Part shown: in pieces, positions 11,298-19,911 of the stretch | How the letters are laid out: each line of letters opens with the position of its first letter | How positions within the stretch are numbered: the first letter of the stretch is position 1 | NCBI GenBank assembly: GCA_039105265.1 | Contig: JAPFFF010000009.1 | Location: 4,402,001 to 4,466,000, forward strand | Direction: 5' to 3' | From: Tritrichomonas musculus | Taxonomy: Eukaryota > Parabasalia > Tritrichomonadida > Tritrichomonadidae | DNA: 64,000 nt | Notes under the pieces: model-generated | Told to the model about the DNA's origin: nothing | The model's database searches: none | The model's input: only the letters and a program-made list of their open reading frames with translations | Translations under genes and position numbers: made by a program

Positions 11298-12071
11298 TAA
11301 TTACAGATAAAAAAAGCTTTTTATTTTATTATTATTAAACTTTTCAATAAATAATTATTGATTTTTTTTTTTTTTTTTTACAATGATGATTTTCAGGCCG
11401 AAGAGTTAGCCTGAATAAGGTTTTTGGGCTGTCCGAATTATTTCAGATTTCGACAATTTAAGCCTTTGAGGACATTTATTAAAAATTATCTGAATAGTTT
11501 TTATATGTTTCAATATTTGTAAATTAAAAATAATTTATAATTTATAGTGATTAATCATTAATAAAAAATGGGGGTTTGTCAGTAGAAAAAAAGATATTAA
11601 TCTTTTAATTATAAATAAGTAAAGGTGAACTATTAATCGTTTAGGTAAAAATTTAATTTATAACTATCTGCATCATTTCTTATTCAAGCATCAAGATTCT
11701 CATGCCAACATTGACAATTCATATTTTATGATCAAAATAATTTTTTTAAAGATAGGTTCAACATATTCAAACAATTCTTCTAATACTCATCAAATACAAT
11801 TTGTCAATGCTTTCTGACAATCTCAACATACTGGAGCTTTCTTTTATATATAAATTATTTAAAGCATTCATTTACAAAAAGATTGATTGTAAAACAAATT
11901 TTACGTGAAAAAATCGTATCCATAAAATCAACACAATTTTTCAAAGCCCTAAATGAATTTGATTCATTTCTATGAAATCTATTGAGAAGATTTCAAAATT
12001 TACAATACTTTTAATTAAAAGTTTGCCAAAAATATCAATTGCAACGATGCATTGTTTTTTTAAAACAACAA
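11298..12071. other. AT-rich intergenic region with one small hairpin
   Basis: No gene is seen. A poly-T run (11,362-11,379) is followed by a GC-richer patch with a 7-bp perfect inverted repeat, TTCAGGC (11,392-11,398) and GCCTGAA (11,409-11,415). The remainder is AT-rich without long open frames up to the MITE target duplication. Confidence 0.55.
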
Positions 12072-12079
12072 CAAATAAT
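12072..12079. repeat. 8-bp target-site duplication, left copy
   Basis: CAAATAAT immediately precedes the left terminal repeat of the MITE and is repeated exactly at 12,568-12,575. Confidence 0.75.
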
Positions 12080-12567
12080 TAGACTTGTTATTTTGAGAAT
12101 CGATATCAAAAACGTCACTTTTTTACATCTGATACTCGATTATCAGTTTGCAAATCTGATATCGAGATTATCGATTATCAAGATATCAGATATGAAATGT
12201 GATATAAAAATAATTGTAAACTTGATATCAATTACCGAGATCTCGAGATCTCGAGATCTCAAACAGATTTATCTTTTTTTATAATTGGTATTTGTGATTT
12301 TAAAATATTTAAAAATAAATAATAGAATGTATTGATGCTTATTTTAAGATTAAAATCAAAAAAATACATTCTTTTTTTAGGAAATATTTGAGAATGAATT
12401 ACGATCATATATTTATCAAAAAGTTTAAATGAAAATCCTGATATCAAAAACTGAGAAAAAAAATTCTCGATCTCTGAAATCGATCTCGAGAATCTGTGCA
12501 TATTTATGTATCGATATCAAAAAGTCAATCAATTATCGATCTCGAGAATCGGAGAACAACAAGTCTA
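12080..12567. mobile_element. hAT-like MITE, 488 bp
   Basis: The ends are perfect 10-bp inverted repeats, TAGACTTGTT at 12,080-12,089 and AACAAGTCTA at 12,558-12,567. Similarity continues inward as imperfect subterminal repeats rich in GAGAATCGATATC and GATCTCGAG motifs. It is flanked by identical 8-bp duplications CAAATAAT, the duplication length of hAT transposons. There is no transposase, so it is non-autonomous. The subterminal region holds many GATATC/ATCGAT/CTCGAG palindromes, including GAGATCTCGAGATCTCGAG at 12,237-12,255. The intact duplication suggests a fairly recent insertion. hAT assignment rests on duplication length and the terminal TAG; no autonomous partner is in the window. 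Confidence 0.75.
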
Positions 12568-12575
12568 CAAATAAT
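12568..12575. repeat. 8-bp target-site duplication, right copy
   Basis: CAAATAAT directly follows the right terminal repeat of the MITE and is identical to 12,072-12,079. Confidence 0.75.
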
Positions 12576-12664
12576 AAATACTTTTGATTTTTAAACAATA
12601 TTTATTAATAATTCAAACAATATGTAAAAAAAAATATATAAATATTTCAAAAGCAAATTTCTTA

Positions 12665-15600
12665 TCACACATTATCATTTGGAGAAGCCAGGTTTCCATG
12701 AGCGCGCTTTCTGTTAATATAACTTCTATGATCGGCGATAACCTCGTCCATCAGTTCTTCAGGCACCCAATTTGAGATCATAATCAAATCCTGCAATTCG
12801 AACTTAGCAAGAGTCCGGTCCCACACAGTATTTGAAGGATCAGAGAACGCGAAATCTCTTCTGCTTCGATGTTGATTTCCTTTTTTACTGAATCTATTTT
12901 TGGCGTCACCATTTGAAGGAGCGACGATAGCGTCCAAATTATCAGGCTTATCGAAGCCTTCTCTATATTGAAGATGGACGTTTTTATAGTCGGGTATATT
13001 TGACATCCAATCGAGATCGATGAAATGGATTGTCATTCCTTCTTCCGTTTTTTGCTTGCCGAGTCTCGATCGCTGAAGTTTTGAGTCGATGTAACGTCTT
13101 TCCTCGTTTGCTGTCTTTTCAATTATTCTGAGGATAATTGGTGCGTATTCGAGGTTATTTTTCATGATATTAAGAAGGTCGTCAGCAGTTGCGTGAGCGT
13201 TTTTCTTTCTTGTGTATTTCATGTAGATTTTCTGCATCTGCTTGTAGAACTGTTCAGGAGTCAATTTTTCAGGTCTCGTGAGTCCAACGAAAGCCGGCTT
13301 TTTGCGAAGAAACTTTGCCCTTTTTCTAAGTATTTCAAATTCTTTGGAATCATCTCGTGACGATGCCATCATTTGTATCAATTGAGTGATGACTTTCCGA
13401 AGGTTTTGGAAATCGGAAGATAAATCTTCGTATTCTTTCGCCTTCTTTCGTAAGTTCTTGTCTTTGATGCTTTCATAACTTTTTGAAAACATTTGTTGTT
13501 GTTCTTCTTCTTGCTTTTGCAGCAACAATTTCTCTCTCCGACTCATTAATTGCTTGTTTCGAAGCATTCGAATTCGTTGCATATCAAGTCCTTCTTCTGA
13601 AATTCCACGTCCTCCGCCGCCGAAAGAAACAACTTGTTCTTCGTCGAACATTTTCCTTTCATCGCTTGTTTTGTCGAGCTTGAAAGAAGGCTCTACGTTT
13701 GATATGTACAAGCTCTTCAATGATGACATTGAATTCTTCAAAAATTGATTGGAAAGTGGCCTGTTTGCGAGGCTTGATAAGCTCTTCTGTGCAGGCTTAA
13801 TGAGTGTCTTTCCGTTATGATAAAGAATCTTCGAAATGGAGCTCTCTTCATGCAGCGCCTTTCGCATCGATGGCGTGATTTCTTTGTCGGCTTTGATGAC
13901 GATTGGCTGATTGATTTTGAGCACAGCTGACGCCGATGTCTTTGACTTCGATAGCGGATGATGCGGATTGAAGACTTGAGTGAATTTCGGTGGCTTCCAA
14001 AGTCTTCTCTTGTTTTGAATGATCGATTTGCTCTCAGACGTTTTGCTTCGCGCTGATGCATTGACGCTATCGATGTCGACGAGATCGAGTTGGTCTTCTT
14101 CTTCTTCGAGATTCTTGTTGAGATAAGAAAGAACAAGCTTGTCGAGGCCCGATATTGAACCATCGCCAGATGTAAACGGTGTTTTTGAATTGATTCCTTT
14201 TCTCTTTCGCTTGTTCGCAGCTCTTCTATTTTGAGAAGAAGGAGCATTCGGCCGATTATTAATTGAATCTTCTTCTTCGTTTTCGTTTTCATTTTCATTT
14301 TCTTCTTCATTTTCAATTTTGTTTTCAGAATTTTGTTTCTTTCTTTGTGCTTCACTGGATTCTTCTTCGTCGTCGTCTTCGTCTTCTTCTTCATTGTATT
14401 CGGCAAATTCATCGTCTTCTAAATCATCTTCGTTGTTTATTTTGATGCCTGAAATTGATGATGTTTGTTTTGAATCATTTCGATTTGAATTTTCTAAATC
14501 TGAAGTTTCTGATGAAGAAGACAATGAATTGTTGTTGCTGTTGTTATGAATTGTGTCTGTTTGTTCATATTCATATTCATATTCGTTTTCTATTTCATTT
14601 CCAAATTTATCCTTTAGTTTCCTCTTTACTCTCCTCTTTCTTTTTGTTCTTCCAGATTTCAATTCGTTTTCTCTGCCACTTTTTGAGCCTTTATTATTAC
14701 TTGTTGAAGTTGATCCTTTTTTATTCTTGCTTAATTGATGATTTTCTTTATGTTTATTGGTTGTTCCTTTCTTGTTTGATTTTTCTTTTCTGCTGCTCCT
14801 TGAAGATTCTTTGTTTTCTTTCGATGAATATTTGCTTCGTGATGATTCTTTCGTTTTATGTTTTTTCGACTTTCTTTTCCTTCTTTTAACTTTTCCACTT
14901 CCATCTTCAGCTTCTTCATATTCATCGTAATAGTCGTATTCATTTTCACCTTCTTCAAATTCAGAATGACTTGATTTGAAAGATTCTTTACTTTTACTTT
15001 CAATACTAATTTGGTCTTCCTTCTCATTTTGCGATTCTTGATTAATTTCAGGATTAATTTCAAGCTTTTTTTCTTCTTCATCACTGCTACTATCATCAAA
15101 AGCAAACTTCGATTTGCCTTCTTTTTTAGGAAATGGTCTGTATCTTTTGCTTTGATACGTAACAGAACAATTATTTGCAGTTGATGAATCTGATTTATTT
15201 TCGCCTTGTTTCAAGTTTGATGAATCATCGAAATCATCATAAAAATGAAGTTTTTCTTTGGCCCTGTCTTCATGATACAACTCAAGCAGATTTGCAATTG
15301 GCATTACTGTTTCTTGTGTTTTAATTCCAGGAATTGAAGAGCCTTCTTTTTGATTCTTCAGTTCTTGAATTAGTCTCCTTTTCAGGTTCATTGTTGGTAC
15401 TGAAATTTGATTCCTTGAAGCTCTTCCAAAGAGAATTTCAATGAACATCTTTGCTTTGTTTGAAGCTTTCGGCGATTTAGGAGGTTCTGATTTATTGATA
15501 CTTTTCATCAATTCTTCGTCAAAACCGTCATTCAAGCCTCTCAATTGAGTTTTTTTTCTTTCTGGTTTTTTATCATTTTCTTCTTCTTTTTTAACAAAAG

Positions 15601-18322
15601 TGTGTGTCTCTTTAAGGTCAATCATTTCTTCATTGTCATCCTTTTCTTCAGCTTCACCAACGTCATCTTCAGCAATTCCGATAACTTTACGACGTGGCTT
15701 GTGTCTGTGCAACTGGCCAACATGTTCGTTTTCTTGTTCTTGTTCGTTATCTGAAGATGACGAAGAACTGCCAACTTCATCGACTTCTTCAACAGGAACA
15801 ATAATTGAGCTTGTGTTCATTTCAAGTGAAGAAGCTGAAGAAGTGAAAAGCGAAAAAGATGATTGTGAAATGATGTTTGCAAATGATTTAATCGAATTGA
15901 AAAACATTGATCCTTTCGATTTAATATAAGAATCGATGATTCCTGGCTTTCTGATGTTAACAATGCCAGCGAAATAATCATCTTCTTCTTCGAAGACATC
16001 TTCTTCTTCAACTTCATTTTTCTGATTATTAAAGACGTTAAAATTGACCTTTTTCTTGGCCTTTTGACTAAATTTGACAGGTTTACGTCCTTTCAAAGGG
16101 AACATTTGAAGAAGACGATAATTAACGCCTGTAACAGGTGGCGGTTTTGTCTCAATTAATGGTGCTGCATAAGGATCCATTCTTTGATAAGTTTTCAAGT
16201 TTTTGTATGATGTATCGTTCACATAACCGGCCATAAGTCTGTCAAATTGGATCTGCGTAATTGGGCTAATTTTTCCCTTCTTCATTTGTGTCATGAACTT
16301 TGTTTGAATGGTTTTATGGTCAATATTAAACGGTTTGACAGGTGATCTACAACCGTTTAATTCAGAAAAACCATGAGTGTTCGATTCATTGAGCGATTTG
16401 CCAAGCCCTGCAATGCTGACAAGATATTGGTACGAATTTGTCAGCTCTTCAGTGGCTTCTTTAATTTTTGCAACAATTCGTAACTTGTCGTTCGTCATGA
16501 ACAAAGGCTTGACTTCTTTTAACGACTCGGCGTCGAAATGTGAATAATGAGCATAAATGATCATCTGGTCACGATGGATGCATCTTGTTCTATTAGCAAG
16601 TGCCTTCTTGTTATTGTCACGAATTGTCCTCCTCAATATTTGGAACTTCGATTCAGAGGCAAGATTGTAGCTTTCGAAAAAAGTGACAGCTTTATGATAA
16701 GCAGCTGAAGTTCTTTCTCCCTGCTTCATGTTTTCGTTTGCTTTTTCAGCCCTTCTTTTGTACAGGTTGATTGCTGCAAGTCTCATCATTAACGTTGGCT
16801 CAGCTTTCATTCCTTCCCACATCTTGAAGAAGAGTTCGCGCTGTTCCGATGTCGACGTTGAGTTTGCAACGGCTTCTTTCGCTTCTTCGTCGGACGAAAG
16901 CAAAAAAATTGTTTCGTATTCGGTCTTCATCTTCATAACGTATTCGTAGAGATACAACGTCTCTTGTTGAAAGTGATGTGAAGTGAAGTTGGGTAAAAGT
17001 GGCAAAACCGTCGAGTTTTGCTTTCTTAAACAAGAAAGCGCTTTTCGACGAACTGTGTCATAATTAGATGTCTTTATATCTTGGAAAATAAAGTGTTGCC
17101 ACTTTTTCCGACGACGATAGAATGAGGCCCATGCATGCATGGCCAAATAAAAAGGTGCCATGTTATCGTCATGTGTCAAAACCGCCAAAAAATAAAGTGC
17201 AAGACTTTGTTTGGCTTGTATTTTACAATAGAGATAAGCACTCGATATTTGACTGATTTGGCGGTTTTTCATAAATGCTGTAAAAACCGCTCGCTTTGAA
17301 AAATATGAGTGTCGTGGCTCGAACTTTTTCAATAGACTACGAAAATGGATTCTCTGCTTAATTAAACAGAACCATTCACGCAATATGGCTCGCATGGTGT
17401 TAACCCTGTTGTGTCGGATGACTATATAGTGGGCCCAGGCCGATAGTGCAAATAACATATTTCGTTTAACTCGAAACTTGTCAGCATCGATTAGAACATT
17501 CTCTTCGTCACGTTTCTCAATGACTCTGTTTAAAAGGGCTTGAATAGCCATCTTTTTGATAGTTGTAAGTCGAATTTCTAATGCTTTTTGATATCTGGCG
17601 TTCTTTTTCTCAATAAGATTCATGTAATAGTCCCATTGAGGAATTCTAGCATTCGCATTCATTTTCTTTTTTAATTTTCGCTTTGTGTATCTATACCATA
17701 AATTAAAGCAAACAAATTCATTTCCAAAAGTATGTCGCTTTATTATATCAATATCTTTATTAGCGCGCATTTTTCGATCTAAAACTTGCTTTCGTGCTAT
17801 AAGTCGCCATTCTAAAAATGCTTTTAAAATAAGTGAATGATAAAACTTTTTGACAAATTGTGATAAAACTGAGCTATCGATATAAGGAGATAATAAGCAT
17901 TGATCTGTAACAGTAAATACTTCAAAAGGTGGATGAGTGTAGCCTTTAAAAATTTTGTTACAAAATAATGTTCTTGAAAATTGTGTTTCGTATAATTTTC
18001 TTCTGTCACAATTGGTTGCATGCGAATTTAATACAAATGCAATGAAATAAGGTCTCATTGTTACCTTTTTTACGTGTTGAAATTGTCTATAATAATTGGC
18101 AAAATATCTGCGAATTCTATACATTCTATACGTTTTTTGGAGTAATATTGCTGATGCATCTTCTTTTGAAAGTTTTCCATGGCAAATTACAGCATTCCTT
18201 ATTCGACGATATTCGTAATCTTCATGTTCGGGATATAAAAGAGAGTCTGCAGTTTCTGAATGTGTTGCTTTATTAGTATCGAATTCTGAAAATACTTTCT
18301 TCAATGAACTTGATTTACTCAT
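12665..18322 (-). CDS. Large IQ/Sfi1-like cytoskeletal protein with charged low-complexity middle
   Basis: A protein of 1,885 residues from ATG at 18,322 (MSKSSSLKKVF). The frame opens 66 codons earlier, but that part is Phe/Tyr/Ile-rich AT sequence typical of a leader, so I reject it. Near the N-terminus is an IQ-type calmodulin-binding motif (ILLQKTYRMYRIRRYF). The next roughly 500 residues carry repeated short helices with a Trp and a basic patch (AFLEWR, FNLWYRYTKRK, ALSAWAHYIV, ILREWFCLI, AMHAWASFYRRR), resembling Sfi1-type repeats of centrin-binding proteins. A long low-complexity Glu/Asp/Ser/Lys section follows, then a conserved-looking helical C-terminus. I infer a basal-body or cytoskeletal scaffold; the exact family is not certain. 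Confidence 0.7.
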   Translation of the reverse strand: MSKSSSLKKVFSEFDTNKATHSETADSLLYPEHEDYEYRRIRNAVICHGKLSKEDASAILLQKTYRMYRIRRYFANYYRQFQHVKKVTMRPYFIAFVLNSHATNCDRRKLYETQFSRTLFCNKIFKGYTHPPFEVFTVTDQCLLSPYIDSSVLSQFVKKFYHSLILKAFLEWRLIARKQVLDRKMRANKDIDIIKRHTFGNEFVCFNLWYRYTKRKLKKKMNANARIPQWDYYMNLIEKKNARYQKALEIRLTTIKKMAIQALLNRVIEKRDEENVLIDADKFRVKRNMLFALSAWAHYIVIRHNRVNTMRAILREWFCLIKQRIHFRSLLKKFEPRHSYFSKRAVFTAFMKNRQISQISSAYLYCKIQAKQSLALYFLAVLTHDDNMAPFYLAMHAWASFYRRRKKWQHFIFQDIKTSNYDTVRRKALSCLRKQNSTVLPLLPNFTSHHFQQETLYLYEYVMKMKTEYETIFLLSSDEEAKEAVANSTSTSEQRELFFKMWEGMKAEPTLMMRLAAINLYKRRAEKANENMKQGERTSAAYHKAVTFFESYNLASESKFQILRRTIRDNNKKALANRTRCIHRDQMIIYAHYSHFDAESLKEVKPLFMTNDKLRIVAKIKEATEELTNSYQYLVSIAGLGKSLNESNTHGFSELNGCRSPVKPFNIDHKTIQTKFMTQMKKGKISPITQIQFDRLMAGYVNDTSYKNLKTYQRMDPYAAPLIETKPPPVTGVNYRLLQMFPLKGRKPVKFSQKAKKKVNFNVFNNQKNEVEEEDVFEEEDDYFAGIVNIRKPGIIDSYIKSKGSMFFNSIKSFANIISQSSFSLFTSSASSLEMNTSSIIVPVEEVDEVGSSSSSSDNEQEQENEHVGQLHRHKPRRKVIGIAEDDVGEAEEKDDNEEMIDLKETHTFVKKEEENDKKPERKKTQLRGLNDGFDEELMKSINKSEPPKSPKASNKAKMFIEILFGRASRNQISVPTMNLKRRLIQELKNQKEGSSIPGIKTQETVMPIANLLELYHEDRAKEKLHFYDDFDDSSNLKQGENKSDSSTANNCSVTYQSKRYRPFPKKEGKSKFAFDDSSSDEEEKKLEINPEINQESQNEKEDQISIESKSKESFKSSHSEFEEGENEYDYYDEYEEAEDGSGKVKRRKRKSKKHKTKESSRSKYSSKENKESSRSSRKEKSNKKGTTNKHKENHQLSKNKKGSTSTSNNKGSKSGRENELKSGRTKRKRRVKRKLKDKFGNEIENEYEYEYEQTDTIHNNSNNNSLSSSSETSDLENSNRNDSKQTSSISGIKINNEDDLEDDEFAEYNEEEDEDDDEEESSEAQRKKQNSENKIENEEENENENENEEEDSINNRPNAPSSQNRRAANKRKRKGINSKTPFTSGDGSISGLDKLVLSYLNKNLEEEEDQLDLVDIDSVNASARSKTSESKSIIQNKRRLWKPPKFTQVFNPHHPLSKSKTSASAVLKINQPIVIKADKEITPSMRKALHEESSISKILYHNGKTLIKPAQKSLSSLANRPLSNQFLKNSMSSLKSLYISNVEPSFKLDKTSDERKMFDEEQVVSFGGGGRGISEEGLDMQRIRMLRNKQLMSRREKLLLQKQEEEQQQMFSKSYESIKDKNLRKKAKEYEDLSSDFQNLRKVITQLIQMMASSRDDSKEFEILRKRAKFLRKKPAFVGLTRPEKLTPEQFYKQMQKIYMKYTRKKNAHATADDLLNIMKNNLEYAPIILRIIEKTANEERRYIDSKLQRSRLGKQKTEEGMTIHFIDLDWMSNIPDYKNVHLQYREGFDKPDNLDAIVAPSNGDAKNRFSKKGNQHRSRRDFAFSDPSNTVWDRTLAKFELQDLIMISNWVPEELMDEVIADHRSYINRKRAHGNLASPNDNV

Positions 18323-18671
18323 AAGATAATAGAAAGATTTTGAAAAAACGATTTTAACATTGAAAATAGAAACATTCAAAAGTTGATATGTCAATTTTAT
18401 AGCATATAAAGTTTTTAAATACAAGTAAAAAGAAAATATGCGTTTATAATAAAAATAATAATAAAATAATATGAATTTGCACTGAATAGTGCTATTACCT
18501 GATAAGCAGTTAGCATTCATAGTTGATTTGGAAACTTTTTTTTTTTTTTGATTTCAAATATTATTTTTTTTTTTTTTTTTTTTTCCTTCTACTTTCTTTT
18601 ATAATGTGTGTGTATTATTTATACATTAAATACATTATTTGTGCGCAAAAAAAACGAAGAATTTTGCTTTT
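18323..18671. other. Intergenic spacer with long T tracts
   Basis: Spacer between two minus-strand genes. Poly-T tracts at about 18,538-18,549 and 18,566-18,584 are poly-A on the coding strand. No gene seen. Confidence 0.55.
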
Positions 18672-19292
18672 TCACATGTCTGCAACTGATGCTTTGTAAT
18701 TCTGTTGCTTTTTAGCTTCTGCTTGGTTTATCATCTTGAATCTTCTTTTTTCATATCCATTTGATCTATCAATTCCATCCCACCATAAACCAGGCTTAAT
18801 TCCAAACCTGTTTGGAGGTCCGTAATTAATTTGTGGTTGATTTGATTCTCTTAATTTCTTCCTCCTAATCATTATTAATGGATCTTCAAGAAAATATTCT
18901 TTTTTTGCGTCTTGATTATCTAATTTTTTGCTTGAAATAGCTAGTTGACGCTGAAACTCTAGCCATTTAGATTCACCAGCATTAATAGTTGATTGGGCTT
19001 CGTCTGAGCTTTCATTGTCACTTGCGATTTGTTCTGGATCAAATTGTTCTTGAATTGATTCTTTTGTTTCGGCAGCAGGTTTAGCAATTTCATCATCGCC
19101 ATCATCATCCCATTTACCAAGTTTTCTTTCACCATATCCAACAACACTAGTTCGTCCTTGGAAAGAAGCGATTTCATCTTTTGAAAATGCTGACGCAAGA
19201 TCGTTATCAACAATTGTCATTTTTGAACCATGCGAGCGATGTGATCGATTAATAGGTTTAGTGTATTTTTCAAGACTTTTACTTGAAGACAT
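18672..19292 (-). CDS. BUD13: Pre-mRNA-splicing factor BUD13 (RES complex)
   Basis: A 206-residue protein. The last 50 residues carry the BUD13 signature: PNRFGIKPGLWWDGIDRSNG, then YEKRRF and a C-terminal SVADM-like end, matching the eukaryotic pattern NRFxIxPGxxWDGxDRSNGFE. BUD13 is a subunit of the RES complex with Pml1 and Snu17, acting in the activated spliceosome on pre-mRNA retention and splicing. The N-terminal part is acidic and disordered with no other domain. At 206 residues it is shorter than fungal and much shorter than animal BUD13. Its presence means splicing persists even though most genes here lack introns. Confidence 0.9.
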   Translation of the reverse strand: MSSSKSLEKYTKPINRSHRSHGSKMTIVDNDLASAFSKDEIASFQGRTSVVGYGERKLGKWDDDGDDEIAKPAAETKESIQEQFDPEQIASDNESSDEAQSTINAGESKWLEFQRQLAISSKKLDNQDAKKEYFLEDPLIMIRRKKLRESNQPQINYGPPNRFGIKPGLWWDGIDRSNGYEKRRFKMINQAEAKKQQNYKASVADM

Positions 19293-19547
19293 TTAAAAAT
19301 TTTTGAATAATTTATTGAAAAAGTTTGTATTATGATTTTACAAAAAAAAATAAAATGAAGAAAAATGGTTGTTTTATTGATTTTACATTTATTGAGTCGT
19401 TCTATACATATATGATTGTTTTGGTAATTTCTAAAAAATTATCAAATTTCAATTTGATAATTTTTTTTTAAGAAAAAAAATAGTTGCTATCACTTTGTTC
19501 AACATTTAAAATTGAAATCATAAATTATGATTGACGCTGAATGAGTT

Positions 19548-19826
19548 TTAAAAGTACCCTTTCATATGAAAAACCAAAACAACAACCGCAAAAGAAGCAA
19601 TAATTGTATTAATCATCATAAGTTTCAAGCCAATGTTTTGTTTTTTCTTCTTATTTTTATTCTTTGCACTAAGTTCTTCTTTTGTATAAATTTCGTTATT
19701 TAATTCATCACTTATTTTTTTTGTTTTTTCGATCTTCTCTCTTATAAAAGCATCATCTTCTCTTATTTTTTTATATTGGGGAACTTCTTCTTTTCCTTGA
19801 ACTGGTACTTGTCCTTTATTCTTCAT
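19548..19826 (-). CDS. Small tail-anchored membrane protein, unknown
   Basis: A 92-residue protein with a charged, probably helical N-terminus (residues 1-60, Lys/Glu-rich), a basic patch (KNKNKKKKQN) and one C-terminal hydrophobic segment (about residues 68-87) followed by HMKGYF. This is the layout of a tail-anchored protein with its N-terminus in the cytosol. No family motif is recognised; no clear SNARE heptads. It is divergent to the TRPML-like gene, sharing an 85-bp promoter region. Confidence 0.6.
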   Translation of the reverse strand: MKNKGQVPVQGKEEVPQYKKIREDDAFIREKIEKTKKISDELNNEIYTKEELSAKNKNKKKKQNIGLKLMMINTIIASFAVVVLVFHMKGYF

Positions 19827-19911
19827 ATAATTGTTTATAATCTATAAGGTTAATTATTTAAACTTGTAAGGTGAATATTCTCAAATAAGAATAATATCAA
19901 AATTACCTTAT

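Noticed and set aside
12039-12501. Small open frames within the MITE
   Set aside because: They are made of the GATATC/ATCGAT subterminal repeats and have no protein-like composition.
13738-16017. Several Lys/Arg/Ser-rich frames overlapping the IQ/Sfi1-like gene
   Set aside because: They are alternative-frame readings of its GAA/GAT/TCT-rich low-complexity segment.
18323-18520. 66-codon N-terminal extension of the IQ/Sfi1-like protein
   Set aside because: The added residues are Phe/Tyr/Ile-rich AT translation, unlike the rest; the ATG at 18,322 fits the start of coding composition.
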